From NCBI GenBank assembly GCA_949825025.1, contig OX463780.1:29044118-29108117 (forward strand): a stretch of DNA of 64,000 nt, written 5' to 3'. The DNA is from Siphlonurus alternatus (Eukaryota; Arthropoda; Insecta; Ephemeroptera; Siphlonuridae). The notes beneath the pieces were generated by a model. That model did not search any database. It was not told where the DNA came from and was given only the letters and a program-made list of their open reading frames with translations. The translations under genes were made by a program, and so were the position numbers. Shown piece after piece: positions 15,201 to 27,015 of this stretch (the first letter of the stretch is position 1; every line of letters begins with the position of its first letter).

Positions 15201-15501
15201 GTATTATATATCAATAGTTGTTGATATTATTTCAGCTACAATAGTTCATTTATCATGTGTTGATGAATGTTTTTACATAATTTATAATCTACATGGATTT
15301 CCATTATAACAAGCTTTAAAATGTTATTTTGTTAAATAGTTGAAATTGTATTTTATGATTTGTATGTACCTGATCGCTATACAATAGCTCAACAGTTAAC
15401 TAGTGGTATAAGAGAATCGATAAGTAACGCTAAAAAGCAATAAATAAATTAATTTTCATATAATCAATTCGTAATCTGTTTTTGTAGTATACACAGCTTA
15501 T

Positions 15502-15568
<67 letters not shown>

Positions 15569-18500
15569 CACTATGATTTTATTGGTAAAATGTATATCAA
15601 AATAATTTCATTAAATTCCAACGAAACTTTTTACATGAATATCAAAAAGTATACGCAGGAATTACTAGGAATTATTACGTACGCCAATAATATTTTATGC
15701 TTGTACAAGACAGTCAATTAATTGTATTTTTTGTCGTAACTGAAACATACACCATGCATTCATGAGCAAAAATAAAACAGCATTGATCCAGCTACCAACG
15801 TGTGGTGATATATAGTAAATTTTAAATTTTGGGAATATATTACAAATAAGTGGAAGTTGCATTTACTTTCCGATACAATTAAGTAAGGAATTAAATAAAA
15901 ATTATTAAGTTTCCAAATTCGCAAATACAAAATATTTCTATGACCAATTTTATGCTCCAGGCTTTTGCATATTTATGTAATATGATGAACTATTTCATTA
16001 TGTTTTTACGACAGTGCAAGAAAATCATAACTTCTTCGGTAAGAAATTAGAAAAATTAATTCTGTTCATATTGTGACATTTCATAATTTATTAAAAATGC
16101 TACACTTTTTTGTAAATTCTTTTTATTTAAAAATGCACTATTATACTCCATTAAACCAATATTAAGGAAGAAGTAGTAGCTGGAAGAGACGAAAACACTA
16201 AATTTCTATCAGATTCATTCTCTTATTTAATAGTATTTTACCTGGCAACTATATTGGTTCTTTTGCCAATATTGTGGTATATATCCTTTAACATTATGCC
16301 CCTTGACTGCCTCTGAAAGCCGTGATGGTTACTGATGACGTAATATCACGTTGTTTGCACTACATTGAATGTCACAGAGGTGATGGAAGCCTTAGTAGTT
16401 AGCAGCTGGGTTTACGTCAAGGTCGATACAAGGCCTAGGAATTATCCTAGATTGACATTTCTACCTGCTGAGGGATAATTTACACGGCTTCACATCAACT
16501 GAAACGTCACTAGGGGCCTGTAAGGGATGTGTCATGATTACCTATATGTATATATACAATAATTATAATTAAATGAGCTGTTCATATAAGCTAACTTACG
16601 TCGCACTGAAAATGTAAACTTCATTCGAAGTAACAGAATATATCAGTTGATACAGACAAAGGTAAAATTGATTTTATCACAATTCATTTCCAATTTGCAA
16701 TATTAATAGAGGAAAAAAACTGTTCATTAGAGAATTGGTGTAACACAACCCTTTTTAATTCAATCCGTGAAATCCTATTTTTATAAAAGATAGCTTTTGT
16801 CTCTATGGGAAAGTTACAAGTTGATACTAAATCCCAGACTACAATCACATTACATAGAATTAAATTAAATACTGGATTGTAATCAATATTAATTTTTTTT
16901 GTTCAGGATATACTTTATTTCATATAATCTGTACTATTATATATATACTATATAATCCTTAGAAAATAATAATAATAAAAAGCCACACTGGCAGAAGTGG
17001 TACGCGTTTTTTTTTTTTCTAATTTTTCTTATCTCTCATAGGATGCATGCTATTTCTTTATCAAACTATCAATATTTAAATATTTGCTTTAAAATAAAGT
17101 AAATTAAAATTTACACATAATATGTAGAAAAATTAACTGGCATAGGTAGCTGCTTGTAAGATACCTGAAGTCAACTCAAAATATAACCAATCAATCAATG
17201 TCAAAAAGTTTTAGACAGTCGAACAACATGTGAAACTCAATAATTTTATAGTTGAAATTATACAAACCTTTTGCATCCGATATAGGACATTAGGACTACT
17301 ATCTTAAATGTATCCAGTAAAACGAAGAAAATATGTATGTCTATTTCAAACTTTATCTATGTTTATATAACATAATAAAAAAACTATTTTTTACTAACAT
17401 ATTACTAGATACAATGTATTAAGTTAAACTTACGTAAATTTCTACTGATAAAGTAAACATTACTCCTTGTCTTAATTTTAATGTTAACATCATAATATCT
17501 TAATTATTAAAATAAAATCTCATATAGTAACATTTCATCAAATGAAAAACCACATAAACCAATCCTAATTTAAATTGGATTATATTCTTTGACATTTTGA
17601 GATAAAGAAAAGTTTGTTGGAAGTTCCTCAGCGTCTGACTCGTGTCCCCGAGGTAATTTCCCAAACATCATCAAACAGCTCTCGAGACCAATACCACGGA
17701 CAAGAAACTGCCTAATCGATGCAGTACCTGCGTGCATGGCAAAAGAATTCAAATTGCACTTGAAATATATCTCTCTTTTGGGTATTACACGTATAAAATG
17801 CTGCATTTCAAACAACCTTTTTTTACCTGTGAAATGTTTTATTATATAGTTAACTTTTTTTTAAAAATCTATATAGAATGAATATTTAAACAATGGTTTT
17901 CAGTTTAAAGAAAAAAAAAGTTTTTTAATTTTTATTTGGAATTATTCAAGCTGAAATATATATTTTTTATTGAGTTAAAAGTACGGAGAATTCCCATTGG
18001 TATGGAAAAGTACTATGTAGATTAATGACTACTTTTGATATATACGCTTTAATTTTAGAAAACGATTACTAAAAATAAAACTTAAAATGGCTTTAATTTT
18101 AATTCCCTGCTCACCTTCACCAATCTCAATGTACGCAGTGGTTGTGGTTTGGAGAATATTGATTGTTAGAATACCCCAAAACTAACAAAAAGACATAAAA
18201 TCCATTCATAGTCTTGTGAATTTCTATATAAATGCCGTCAACCAATTTTACGTTCATGTAATATATTTAATTTACTACAAAAATTTTATGCTTTATTTCT
18301 TTAATTATGATTACAACTTGACCGACAAGTATGGAAAATAAATTATTACAATCGCAGAGAAATTGTTTACGGTGATCGTAATTTGTATTTATTTCGTACA
18401 CTGTATGTCATACTGAACGTGTTTTTTGTCGGTTTTGTTATAATAGACATGAATATTGTAAAGACCCTCTTCATTGTTGGAAATAGAGCCGAAATACTCC

Positions 18501-21500
18501 CGAACATTCACGGGATAAAAAAAAAACACGTTAAATGTGACAGACAATGTAGAGAAATCCGGGAATTATCCCAGAATAAGTTGTTGTAACTTGAGAATGT
18601 GATATTTTCTAAAATTTGTTTATTTTTGTTCTTTTACCTTATACCAAAATTAAAATTAATCAATATATTAAATGTGTATTTTAAGATCAATTTTATCCTA
18701 TTATAAACTCATGTGCCGTATTATATATTATATAATGTTCATGTTCAGAGAACATTATAATATGTTCTCTGGTTCATGTTATTATTTAATGTTAAATATT
18801 ATTTTTGATGAAACTTTTATAATTACACTCCGTTCACATGACGGTGTTTAATACGCATCCGTTGACGACGCCTCATAAGAATAACATTATCCGTCGTCAA
18901 CGAATACGTATTAAACACCGTCATGTGAACGCATAGTATTGATCAGTGCGTGTATAATATATACTAACTATACTAAGGTAAATTTAATGTAAACATTGAT
19001 GCCGTCTATCAATTTAAGTAATACGCAATACATAGATACATGAACTTAAAGGTACTTATATTTTATATTTATAAAATATTTATATTAATTTTAATAAAAA
19101 TGTAGAGTTTTTTATTATATCTCGTAGGTGATTGAGAAGTTTTATGCCACTTTACTTTTTTTTTACAAGTTTTTTTATGGGCTGGGAAAATGCGGTACCA
19201 AACGGTTTTAGCCAAATTCTTATTATCACATAAACTTACGCTGCAACCCTCCACTCGCCATAAAATAAAAGCTCTTATATAAACATATAATGAAGGTCTA
19301 AGCCAGTTTTATATTTAAGCAGGGATAAATTTTCGATCGCAATTAAAATGTTCTAAAGCTTCCTTTTAAAAAAGAACAAAAAATTCGAGGAGAATCTTGA
19401 TGCAGTATGAACAAAAATTCAAAGTTTTTCTTGTATTTTTTTACCTGATGCATTTTTGTGCATTCTTATGCAGGCAGATTTATTAAAGTTATAGTAAAAG
19501 AGTAAAACCTTATCAAATCCGTTTGTGCATATCATGTTTGTTTATGAAATTTTATAAAAATATATCAGCATATTTAATGTACATTTTTTAAAAAATATAT
19601 ATTGAATGAAACAATTATTCGCATTTAATATTGAAGTATAATATATTATACATATGTATATTTTTAACAATGCACTAAAAATTCTCTCTCTGTTATATAT
19701 TGATTGAATAATTTAATTATACTGTTAGACATAATGAAGCTTTTTACATTACATAATCTCCCCTATAGCATGTTTGCTGCTATAGTTTTGCATGCTTGCG
19801 TATATAATCTATATAATGCTTGTAAAGCACCTGATCGGAAATCAATTGAACGCCACATCACACGAAAACACGAGTCTCCCCTCCTATATACAATCGTGTT
19901 TCAACTCGTGTGTCTGTCAAGTTAATTATCAAGGCCCTTCCTCCGTTTGATCGTTCGTGATTTTTTTATATAAAATATATCGTATACGAAGACAGGATGA
20001 TTTTATTAAACTTATATTATATATATAAAATTATATTCTCTATTATACCCAATGAGCAGAAAATATAATGTAATATTTATTCAAGGATTATATTAATGAA
20101 CTTTATTAATTAAATAAAGGTTAGTTAAACCACATCAATCAGTTTTATGATAAAAAAATATATGTATTTAACTAGAATTTTCTTTAGCTTATAACCATTA
20201 AAATGAGGCCTAAATAAATGGTTTTATATATTTTTTAATTTATTGTAAATTAATAGCATTCATAAATATTTTTTAAATGGTGATTTTATTTGAAAATTAA
20301 ACAAATTTTTGTACCTCTTGAGTATAAATACAAAAAACGACAAATATTATTATTAACAACAGCAGTTTTTTTTGTTAGAATATATATATATATATATATA
20401 TATATACGTATAAGGAAAATATTTTTATTCAAATTTATTATCATGCACAGTGAGTCTCTGAACGTTCACGTTGGTTAACACGTGCATATTTATAATTTAT
20501 AAATGGAAGTTTTTCCTCGTTTACCTTCAAGTGATTATTTACAATGCCGATTCGTTTATTGGAACTATCAGTTTGTTTCTTAAGGTAGAGATAACGTCGA
20601 ACAGCTGTTCGACGTAATCCCCTTTGATTAACATGTAAACCTTAGCAAATTGACAAAATTCTGAAATTTTTTTGAGAGGCAGATATTAGTGCCTAAAAGC
20701 CATAGCAAAAGTTTCAAAAACATTTAACGAGCCGGTTTTTTTAAATTAATTTTTTAGTTTGGCTCTCCATGGGAAAGCCCTATGCTGAAAATTAAAAAAA
20801 TTAATTAAAAAAAAATCGGCTCGTTAAATCGTTTTGAAATTTTTCCTATGGCTTTTAGGCACTAATATCTGCCTCTCAAAAAAATTTCAGAATTTTTGTC
20901 AATTTGCTAAGGTTTACATGTTAATCAAAGGGCATTACGTCGATCAGCTGTTCGGCGTTATCTTTACCTTAAGGTAGTCATTTACACAGCTACACTGTAC
21001 ACATCATACAAAATTCTGTTATATAATACTTACATAGTTGCAATGATATTTATAGAATCTTACACATTTTTTATTAGTTATTTTAGATCTTATATAACTT
21101 CAGTATTAAACACAATCGATATAATATTATATTATAATGGACAATTTGCATCAACTTTTTTTGGTAGCTCAATCGAAAGAGGAGGTCGAAAAATACACCT
21201 GTGAATTTTATGCGATTTTTATTTGTACTGCATCATGGCTAAAAGAGAGGTCACGTGACCTGGAGGCGGCGCCCGTGTCGCCCGTGACGTCATTGAACTG
21301 TCTGGTCAAGCAAACGATTGTCTATATAACGCTTGTGAAAAATAAATTAATTGTTGCTTGTTTCCATAGCAACGTGGTTGTTTGCAAGCGTTATAAAGTC
21401 GATCGTTTGTTTGACGGAACAGTTAAGTGACGTCACGGGCGACACGGGCGCCGGCTCCAGGTCACGTGACCTCTCTTTTAGCCATGATGCAGTAGGAATA

Positions 21501-22886
21501 AAAATCGCATAAAATTCACAAGTGTATTTTTCGACCTCCTCTTTCGATTGAGCTACCAAAAAAAGTTGATGCAAATTGTCCATTAATGAAGCTATTTTTT
21601 AAATCATGTAGATGCAATGGAGTACCGACCTCAATTTTGTTTATTGCAGAAATGGATAGAGGGTAAAAAGTTATGCTACCCTGATTTTTTTCAGATTTTT
21701 TAGAGCCCGGGAAGTATTTTAAAAAATATATTGAAAGTCCTTTTTGTGACGTCACGCGGCGGCAAGTCCTATATTTTTCTTAAGGAGCGGCGTCTCGTGA
21801 CGTCACAAAAAGAACTTTCAATAATTTTTTAAAAATAGTTCCCGGGCTCTAAAAAATCTGAAAAAATTAGGGTAGCATAACTTTGCACCCTCTATCCATT
21901 CCCGCAATAAAAAAAAATTGAGGTCGGTACTCCACTACAAGCAAAATTTTATCTGTGTTGCAACGTGATTTCGTAGTTTTAGTACAGCATTTATCTTAAT
22001 GACCTTACAAATAAAACGTACTGCATTGTAATGAACTTTTATTGCATTTTATATGGTGAAAATATTTATTTTTATTAATTCCTTGTTCACAGCTATGATT
22101 TTCAAGCTATAGTGCGGGAAATTTCAGCTTATGCAAATCTAAATTTGTCTATTTTGCTATTTTCTGGTCATTACAGAGCATCTGGACCATGAGTTGGTGG
22201 CGTCTCGTCGCGCAGTTCAGCTACTATCCCACTCGTCAGGTGAGGCCGCCACCTCCACCTCTCCCGAAGAAGAGACGGCTGGACACCCCAACAACATTCC
22301 ACGTCTGCCGGACCCTCTGGTGTTGGAGAACGAGGTGGACCGAGTGCAGGCGACGACGCCACCGCCATCTCACATGGAGACGCCGCACCAGCACGAGCAC
22401 CATCACCATGGCAACGGTCCGGCATCCGGCAAACCGTGGCCCCAGTTCTCTTATCACCGAGTTACCGCGATCCCCGCCGTGGCTGACACCCAGAGGTTAG
22501 TGCTAGTGGTCACGCAGTAGCAAGTAGATTAAATCAATTAACTGGGAGGTCCTAAACCTGACCCTAACACTGTACATCACGTATGTGGTTGATGTTGCAA
22601 TGTAAATAATTGCTACAGCAATTTCAAGGTTAATTCAACTTTGAAGTATTGAATCGATTAAACTGTCAATAAAATCAAATAAGCGTATTAATTTTTAATG
22701 TAAAAATGAAAGAATATAAATTTATTGATCCATTTGAAAATGAGGAAAAGAGATAACCATGATACAGAATGTGTTTTGCTTCTCTAATCAAGAAAATAAT
22801 ACTCGTCAGTTTCTCAGACTAGCGATGGAAAGAAAAGTGGCAAAAAAGAATTAAACTAAACGAAATATATTTCTGGCACAGTGTTT

Positions 22887-22962
<76 letters not shown>

Positions 22963-25219
22963 TAGATTATATACCATCATCCGGCCGGACTAAAGCACAA
23001 TTTCCATTTTCGATGTGATAAATTGGTGTACTAGGACAAAAGCAGACATATGAACGCTTCTTACCTTTGCAGTCACTCGATGGCCGCAGCCCCCGGCCGT
23101 CACCGCAGCGCCTACATCGCCGTGTCGGTGGTGACGCCGCCCAAGCTGCGAGGCAAAGTGCACGACACCTCCGAGCACCGCGCAGCAGAGACCTCGGTGA
23201 GCACCACGGGGTCAAATCTAGTGGGCTTTAAACTTTCATACCAGTGTTGTACCATCAATTTAATAAAATTACCATTTGCAGTGCCAGATGTTGGAAATGC
23301 AACTAATTTTGTTGAAGTATCGATGATTTGAATTATCTTCTGCATAATTTTTTAAGTGATGATTATTTTTTCACCTTCATTCAAATAACGTACTAATAGT
23401 AATTATAAAATAATTTTTTAATTATTTTTTAAACTTAATACTGCATATTACATTTTCAACACTGTAACATATATTGATAATAATAATAATATAATACATT
23501 AGAGTTCATTGAACTTTGAGTATCTCAAGATTGTAGTTATTTACTAAAACTGAAAAATTGCTCAATTAAGCGTGTAGAACACATAAAATTTTTAGGATTC
23601 AATATTCATGAGAGTTTAAATTGGCAAATTCAAATTGAAGCAATAGTAAAAAAAATTAATTCGGCAAATTTTGTTTTATATTCAATCAGGGATCACGTTT
23701 CCATGGAATCTCTTTTTTCTATTTATTATGCATATGTGTATTCACATTTGTCTTATGGTATTATTTTCTATGGTGCTAATGATCAGTCGTTAAATAGGCT
23801 ATTTATTGCACAAAAAAGAGCATTAAGGACAATGCTGAGATTTAAAAAAAGGGATTCATGTGTTTCACATTTTAGAGTTAATAATATGCTCACCCTACCA
23901 TGTATTTATATTTTATGCAGTGCATTGTTTAGAAGACACAATTCTGAGTTGTATAATCATAGTAAACATTCTTATGAAACAAGAAATAAGAAAAAAACTA
24001 TTATTGCAAACCATAAATCTGCTCTGTTGGAAAAAAGCCCATTGTATCAATCAGCTAAGATATATGGTTTTCTTCCGGCATGCATTCGAAATATCGATAG
24101 TGATAATTTGTTTAAGGCAAAACTGAAAAATGTTTTAATTAAAAAGGAATTTTATTCTTTAAAAGAGTTCTTTTCTAATAAGCTGTCAGAAAATTGTCTC
24201 TTGTAGTGATCTATAATATATGACTGTAAATTTACTAATGAATTATGTACAATATATGTGTGAACTTTGATTTTTTTTGTTTATTATTATTAATATTTTA
24301 ACTACTTAAACTTTAAACAATGATTATTTATGACGTGATTTATGTTGTATTGTACAACCAATGATTGAATAAAAATTATTATTATTATTATTATTATTAC
24401 TAACTATTTGTGCAGACTCCCGGTGCTCCCCCTCGCCACGAACTGCCTGACGTCATGGACCTGCTTGTGTCCGGCCCCGGGGTAGCACGGCCTCCTCTGC
24501 ACCGCCTGACCCAGAGCAAGGCAAGTTCTGAGACTGCAGCGACTTCATCCCAGAGCACTGAGTCTCCAGTGACGTCAGAGCACCAAGGGAGCGTGGCCAC
24601 GGAAGAACGCGAGATCGAGCGGCTGGTGGCGAGCCTGCGCGCGCAACATGACAACCAAGCGGGCACGACGTGGGACCATCAGCGACACCGAGACCAGATG
24701 AAGGTAACGACGTCTTCACTCATCAGTCGTCTCTCAAATCACATTTAGTCAATCTACTTTTTTTCGTACTTCAAATTAATCAAAACTATTACCTTTCTGC
24801 TCGATTGTGTACCTGCCCTCCAGCATGGCAAAATATTTACACTAGTTTGTTTGTAGTAGTGGCACCTTTTTAACTTTAGATAGCTCAATTTTTCTTCACT
24901 TGTACAATACCTACTCTCGCATTCAAGTTTAGTGGGATAGTTTATACTGCACCAATCGCTCTGTCCCACTATTTTTGTTACTAAATCTATACACAGAAGT
25001 GGTACAGTAAGTAATCACACAGTGTAACTCAAGTTACAATCTTGTTTCCAGGAACAGCTGCGAGCACTCGAGTCCCTTCACGCTCAGATCGAGGCGAGAT
25101 GGCGGGCCCAAGAGCGGGTGCAAGAACTCAACACGGGGGGCGGCCATGAGAACACCCCGGAGCTGCACTCGGGCTCCTCCTCTCACCACCACCCACAGTC
25201 TCCCTCACGGCGGCAGTGA
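9121..25219 (+). CDS. Unrecognised acidic low-complexity protein, 8 exons, 5' incomplete
   Basis: Eight exons join with matching phases: 9121-9298, 12116-12480, 13714-13908, 14432-14525, 22177-22495, 23073-23196, 24416-24703, 25052-25219 (TGA 25217-25219). They total 1731 nt, or 576 residues plus stop. Every junction is GT/AG. The product begins mid-protein, so the start lies upstream. Order: a short helical start (QLHDLRVL), a second similar segment (PLERQLENLREDLG), a long Ser/Glu/Asp-rich acidic stretch, a helical segment split over exons 4 and 5 (EERLLELMVKLAEHPVQWE, then EHLDHELVASRRAVQLL), a His-rich tract, then two more probable coiled coils (EREIERLVASLRAQ; EQLRALESLHAQIEARW) and a Ser/His tail. 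No signal peptide, membrane segment or catalytic motif is visible. It could be a cytoskeletal or scaffold protein, but that is only inference. Exon model good; function unknown. Confidence 0.75.
9299..12115. other. Intron with an unexplained CpG-rich block
   Basis: AT-rich intron of the plus-strand gene. A GC- and CpG-rich block at about 11470-11670 stands out. It holds TGACGTCA (11474) and several cgatcg sites, and could be an internal promoter or an old element. Confidence 0.5.
12116..12480 (+). CDS. Plus-strand gene, acidic Ser/Glu-rich exon
   Basis: Acceptor tttgcag, donor gacgag|gtaaga; phase 1 in, phase 0 out. It starts with a helical segment (PLERQLENLREDLG) that echoes the previous exon's QLHDLRVL, then becomes Pro/Thr-rich and ends in a run of Glu/Asp. 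The upstream in-frame ATG at 12091 lies in the intron and is not needed as a start. Confidence 0.75.
13360..13455. mobile_element. Short MITE, CGTTTACATGAC termini
   Basis: CGTTTACATGACactgt ... accGTCATGTAAACG, with poorly paired inner arms. Same termini as the hairpin at 18831-18931. Confidence 0.5.
13714..13908 (+). CDS. Plus-strand gene, Asp-rich to Ser/Pro-rich exon
   Basis: Acceptor ttctacag; phase 0 both sides, 65 codons. It continues the acidic run (DDDDEDENDDPE), then Ser/Pro, then Gln. The donor could be AAG|gttcgt or gttc|gtaaga. The first is chosen because it keeps the next exon in the frame that gives a clean amphipathic helix. Confidence 0.65.
14432..14525 (+). CDS. Plus-strand gene, helical exon
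   Basis: Acceptor ggtgcag, donor gcttg|gtgagt; phase 0 in, phase 1 out. It encodes a predicted amphipathic helix (ESEERLLELMVKLAEHPVQW). A 7.65-kb intron follows. Confidence 0.7.
15506..15563. repeat. (AT)n microsatellite
   Basis: About 29 TA units in the 7.65-kb intron of the plus-strand gene. Confidence 0.95.
18831..18931. mobile_element. Short near-perfect hairpin MITE, CGTTCACATGACGG termini
   Basis: Two 40-bp arms (CGTTCACATGACGGTGTTTA ... and its complement) around a spacer of about 21 bp. Very little divergence between the arms. Confidence 0.75.
20580..20972. mobile_element. Foldback element with TTAA target duplications
   Basis: Ends TTAA-GGTAGAGATAACGTCG and CGGCGTTATCTTTACC-TTAA, arms of about 180 bp, centre near ccatgggaaag. 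TTAA again suggests a piggyBac-type origin, but the ends differ from those of the element at 1303-2018. Confidence 0.82.
21135..21585. mobile_element. Foldback MITE, ATGGACAATTTGCAT termini, long arms
   Basis: Inverted arms of about 200 bp from TA-ATGGACAATTTGCATCA to TGATGCAAATTGTCCAT-TA. TGACGTCA pair at 21285 and 21428. Both strands carry a mirror-image short ORF (MDNLHQLFLVAQ), which is an effect of the inverted repeat. Confidence 0.83.
21617..21934. mobile_element. Foldback MITE, GGAGTACCGACCTCAATTTT termini
   Basis: Sits 32 bp after the previous element. Ends tggagtaccgacctcaattt and its complement. The core (tattgcagaaatggatagag ... cccgggctctaaaaaatctg) is that of the element at 5932-6255. 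TGACGTCA pair at 21747 and 21798. Confidence 0.82.
22177..22495 (+). CDS. Plus-strand gene, helix plus His-rich exon
   Basis: Acceptor cattacag; phase 1 in, phase 2 out at cagag|gttagt. It finishes the helix begun in the previous exon (EHLDHELVASRRAVQLL), then is Thr/Ser/Pro-rich with a His cluster (HQHEHHHHG). It stays open over the whole exon in the chained frame. Confidence 0.7.
22886..22960. repeat. (TTTA)n microsatellite
   Basis: About 18 units. Read on the minus strand it is an (AAAT)n tract, like a LINE tail. The next 112 bp run straight into the exon at 23073. Confidence 0.95.
23073..23196 (+). CDS. Plus-strand gene, short exon
   Basis: Acceptor acctttgcag, donor acctcg|gtgagc; phase 2 in, phase 0 out. 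It encodes 41 residues with a short strand-like stretch (AYIAVSVVTPPKLRG). The 112 bp just before it follow a (TTTA)n array and may come from a mobile element. Confidence 0.7.
23520..24399 (+). mobile_element. 5'-truncated LINE (reverse transcriptase C-terminus and 3' end)
   Basis: The frame is open from about 23520 to TAG at 24204-24206. It carries the C-terminal reverse-transcriptase landmarks of Jockey/CR1/L2-type non-LTR elements: HIKFLGFNIHESLNW, IYYAYVYSHLSYGIIFYG and FIAQKRALRTML, then a Cys-poor tail with YETRNK. About 170 bp of 3' UTR follow, ending gaataaaaattatt... in an (ATT)n tail. It sits in an intron of the plus-strand gene, same orientation, and its tail nearly touches the next splice acceptor. 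No intact endonuclease or upstream polymerase domain remains. Confidence 0.85.
24416..24703 (+). CDS. Plus-strand gene, coiled-coil exon beside a LINE tail
   Basis: Phase 0 on both sides, 96 codons. Ser/Thr/Pro-rich first half, then a charged helix (EREIERLVASLRAQ). The acceptor is only about 16 bp from the (ATT)n tail of the LINE at 23.5-24.4 kb. A TACTAAC-like branch-point sequence sits at 24398-24404. The exon carries two TGACGTCA octamers (24448, 24570). Confidence 0.72.
25052..25219 (+). CDS. Plus-strand gene, terminal exon
   Basis: Acceptor tgtttccag. It encodes a coiled-coil-like helix (EQLRALESLHAQIEARW) and a Gly/His/Ser tail ending SRRQ, then TGA at 25217. An AATAAA follows about 125 bp later. 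Confidence 0.75.
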   Translation, partial: EQLRALESLHAQIEARWRAQERVQELNTGGGHENTPELHSGSSSHHHPQSPSRRQ

Positions 25220-25344
25220 TCTCAAGCCTAGCAACATTGAGGACCAAACGTTTTAGACTTTTACCAGAGGAAATAGAAAGCTACATCCAGCAGCCGAGAT
25301 TAAACAGAAAGAGATACAATATAGCTAAAGTTGGTGAAAAATAT

Positions 25345-25350
25345 AATAAA
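25345..25350 (+). promoter_or_regulatory. Candidate poly(A) signal, plus-strand gene
   Basis: AATAAA 126 bp after the TGA. Several further A-rich variants follow, so the cleavage site is uncertain. Confidence 0.45.
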
Positions 25351-27005
25351 GTTTTGTACTAAATATTTTTGTTTTTTCAGAGACATAGTTTTCAAAAAAA
25401 TAATAATAATTAGAAAAAAAAAGTCCTCTAAATCATGTAAAAAATAACATAATAATATAAAAAACAAAGAAAAAAGAAAGTGTTGAAAATAATAATGTTG
25501 TTATTGTGTAAAAATAAATTAATTTAGTAAGTGTAATTTTTAATATTTAACCTATACAAATAAAAAAAAAATATAACTGTCATATTTGTATCAGGTGTAC
25601 GTCCAACAGTTATTTGCAGCTACTTTTATTTTTATTTTTTAAATTAATAAAAAATTGTTATAAATAAGATTGATCTCATATAGGTATATTGCTAATTTTT
25701 GTGTGTGTTTATTTAATTTACTTTTAAAATATTTAAACTGTTAGTATTTAAGTAAGAGAATGGGAAAGTAAGTTGTCTGAAATATGAGAGAAAACTTGAT
25801 ATGTAAACATAAATTATATGATAATTATTATTGTTAAGTATAAATAAACAATATTATACATACGAATGCTAGAAATGCAATGTTCATGATTCATATATTA
25901 TAAAACTTTGATTTTTGGCCAATAATAACTAAATTACTGTATGTACTTTGTACTAGAAATTTTTGCGCATGCTACACATTATGGCAATATATTGAATATA
26001 TATACGTATAATATATACATGTCATATACAATGACTAGATTAAATTTCAAATAAAAGCAATTATTACTTAAATTAGTATTGGAAATATTAAAAAATAATT
26101 TTTAAATACACGTGTACATATTGCTGTGTTCAGGATTTGTACTGTGCATTTTTCAAAAACTGTACATTGCAATCGTAATATTACATTATTCTTTGAAAAC
26201 TTGTTATAAAAATTTATTTAAGAGAGCTACTACCATGTTAATTAGTATAATTTATCATTATCATCCTGACGGTATAATATATATATATAAGAATATTAAT
26301 TAATATCACATTGTATTAAAATATGAGTAGTCACATCTTCTCATGAATATCAGTGCTCTCTTTGCTGTGCACTTGTACTATAAAATTTAAATGTAATTTT
26401 ATAGATATTAGGCGTCAATAGATTATTATAGCATTATATTTGAAAACTACATACACTGAACGTTTTTATGTCGAATTTAAAGATAATAAAGAATTATATT
26501 GACTATAAATAATTGGTAATTTATTTATGTCTTTTTAAATGAAAATGATTGTCTTTTAGTTAAGTTAGTTAGTAAATATACTCTATATAGTTTTAAATTT
26601 TTTGTGCTCTATCTTTTCATTTTTTCAAATTTTGTTAATTTCCTCTGGACAACACGAACTTTACCTACTAAAGCTAATATTAGATAATAGATAGATATTA
26701 GTCTCAACGCATAGTCTAGCGATTACAAAATAGTTCAATTTCATCATGTATTCATAGACTGTGTGTCGTCATGCACAAGCAGAGCAAGGGCAATGTCGGT
26801 GCTGTGTCGAGGTGTACGTATCTGCTGCCCTATGTCTGGTTAATAGGTGGATATATAATATATCCACTCATCATATATGTATAGAGGGTTGGTTTACTTA
26901 GAAAGAGCTTATTTATACGTCTAAAATATATTAACATCGTTGATCTTGGTTTCTTTGAAGAAAAACATGAAAAGAAATTAAAAATAACATAACAATTATT
27001 GAGCA

Positions 27006-27015
27006 TTTATTTATT
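27006..27015 (-). promoter_or_regulatory. Candidate poly(A) signals, ankyrin/Dpy-30 gene
   Basis: Overlapping AATAAA hexamers on the minus strand about 110 bp after the TAA. Confidence 0.45.

Larger units (their letters stand above)
14526..22176. other. Long intron of the plus-strand gene
   Basis: AT-rich. Contains the (AT)n tract and the hairpin and foldback elements listed at 18.8, 20.6, 21.1 and 21.6 kb. No further exon supported. Confidence 0.6.

Noticed and set aside
21359..21372. RFX X-box-like sequence GTTTCCATAGCAAC
   Set aside because: Tempting because a Dpy-30 protein may be ciliary, but it lies in the spacer of a foldback MITE in another gene's intron, far from any promoter of the ankyrin genes.
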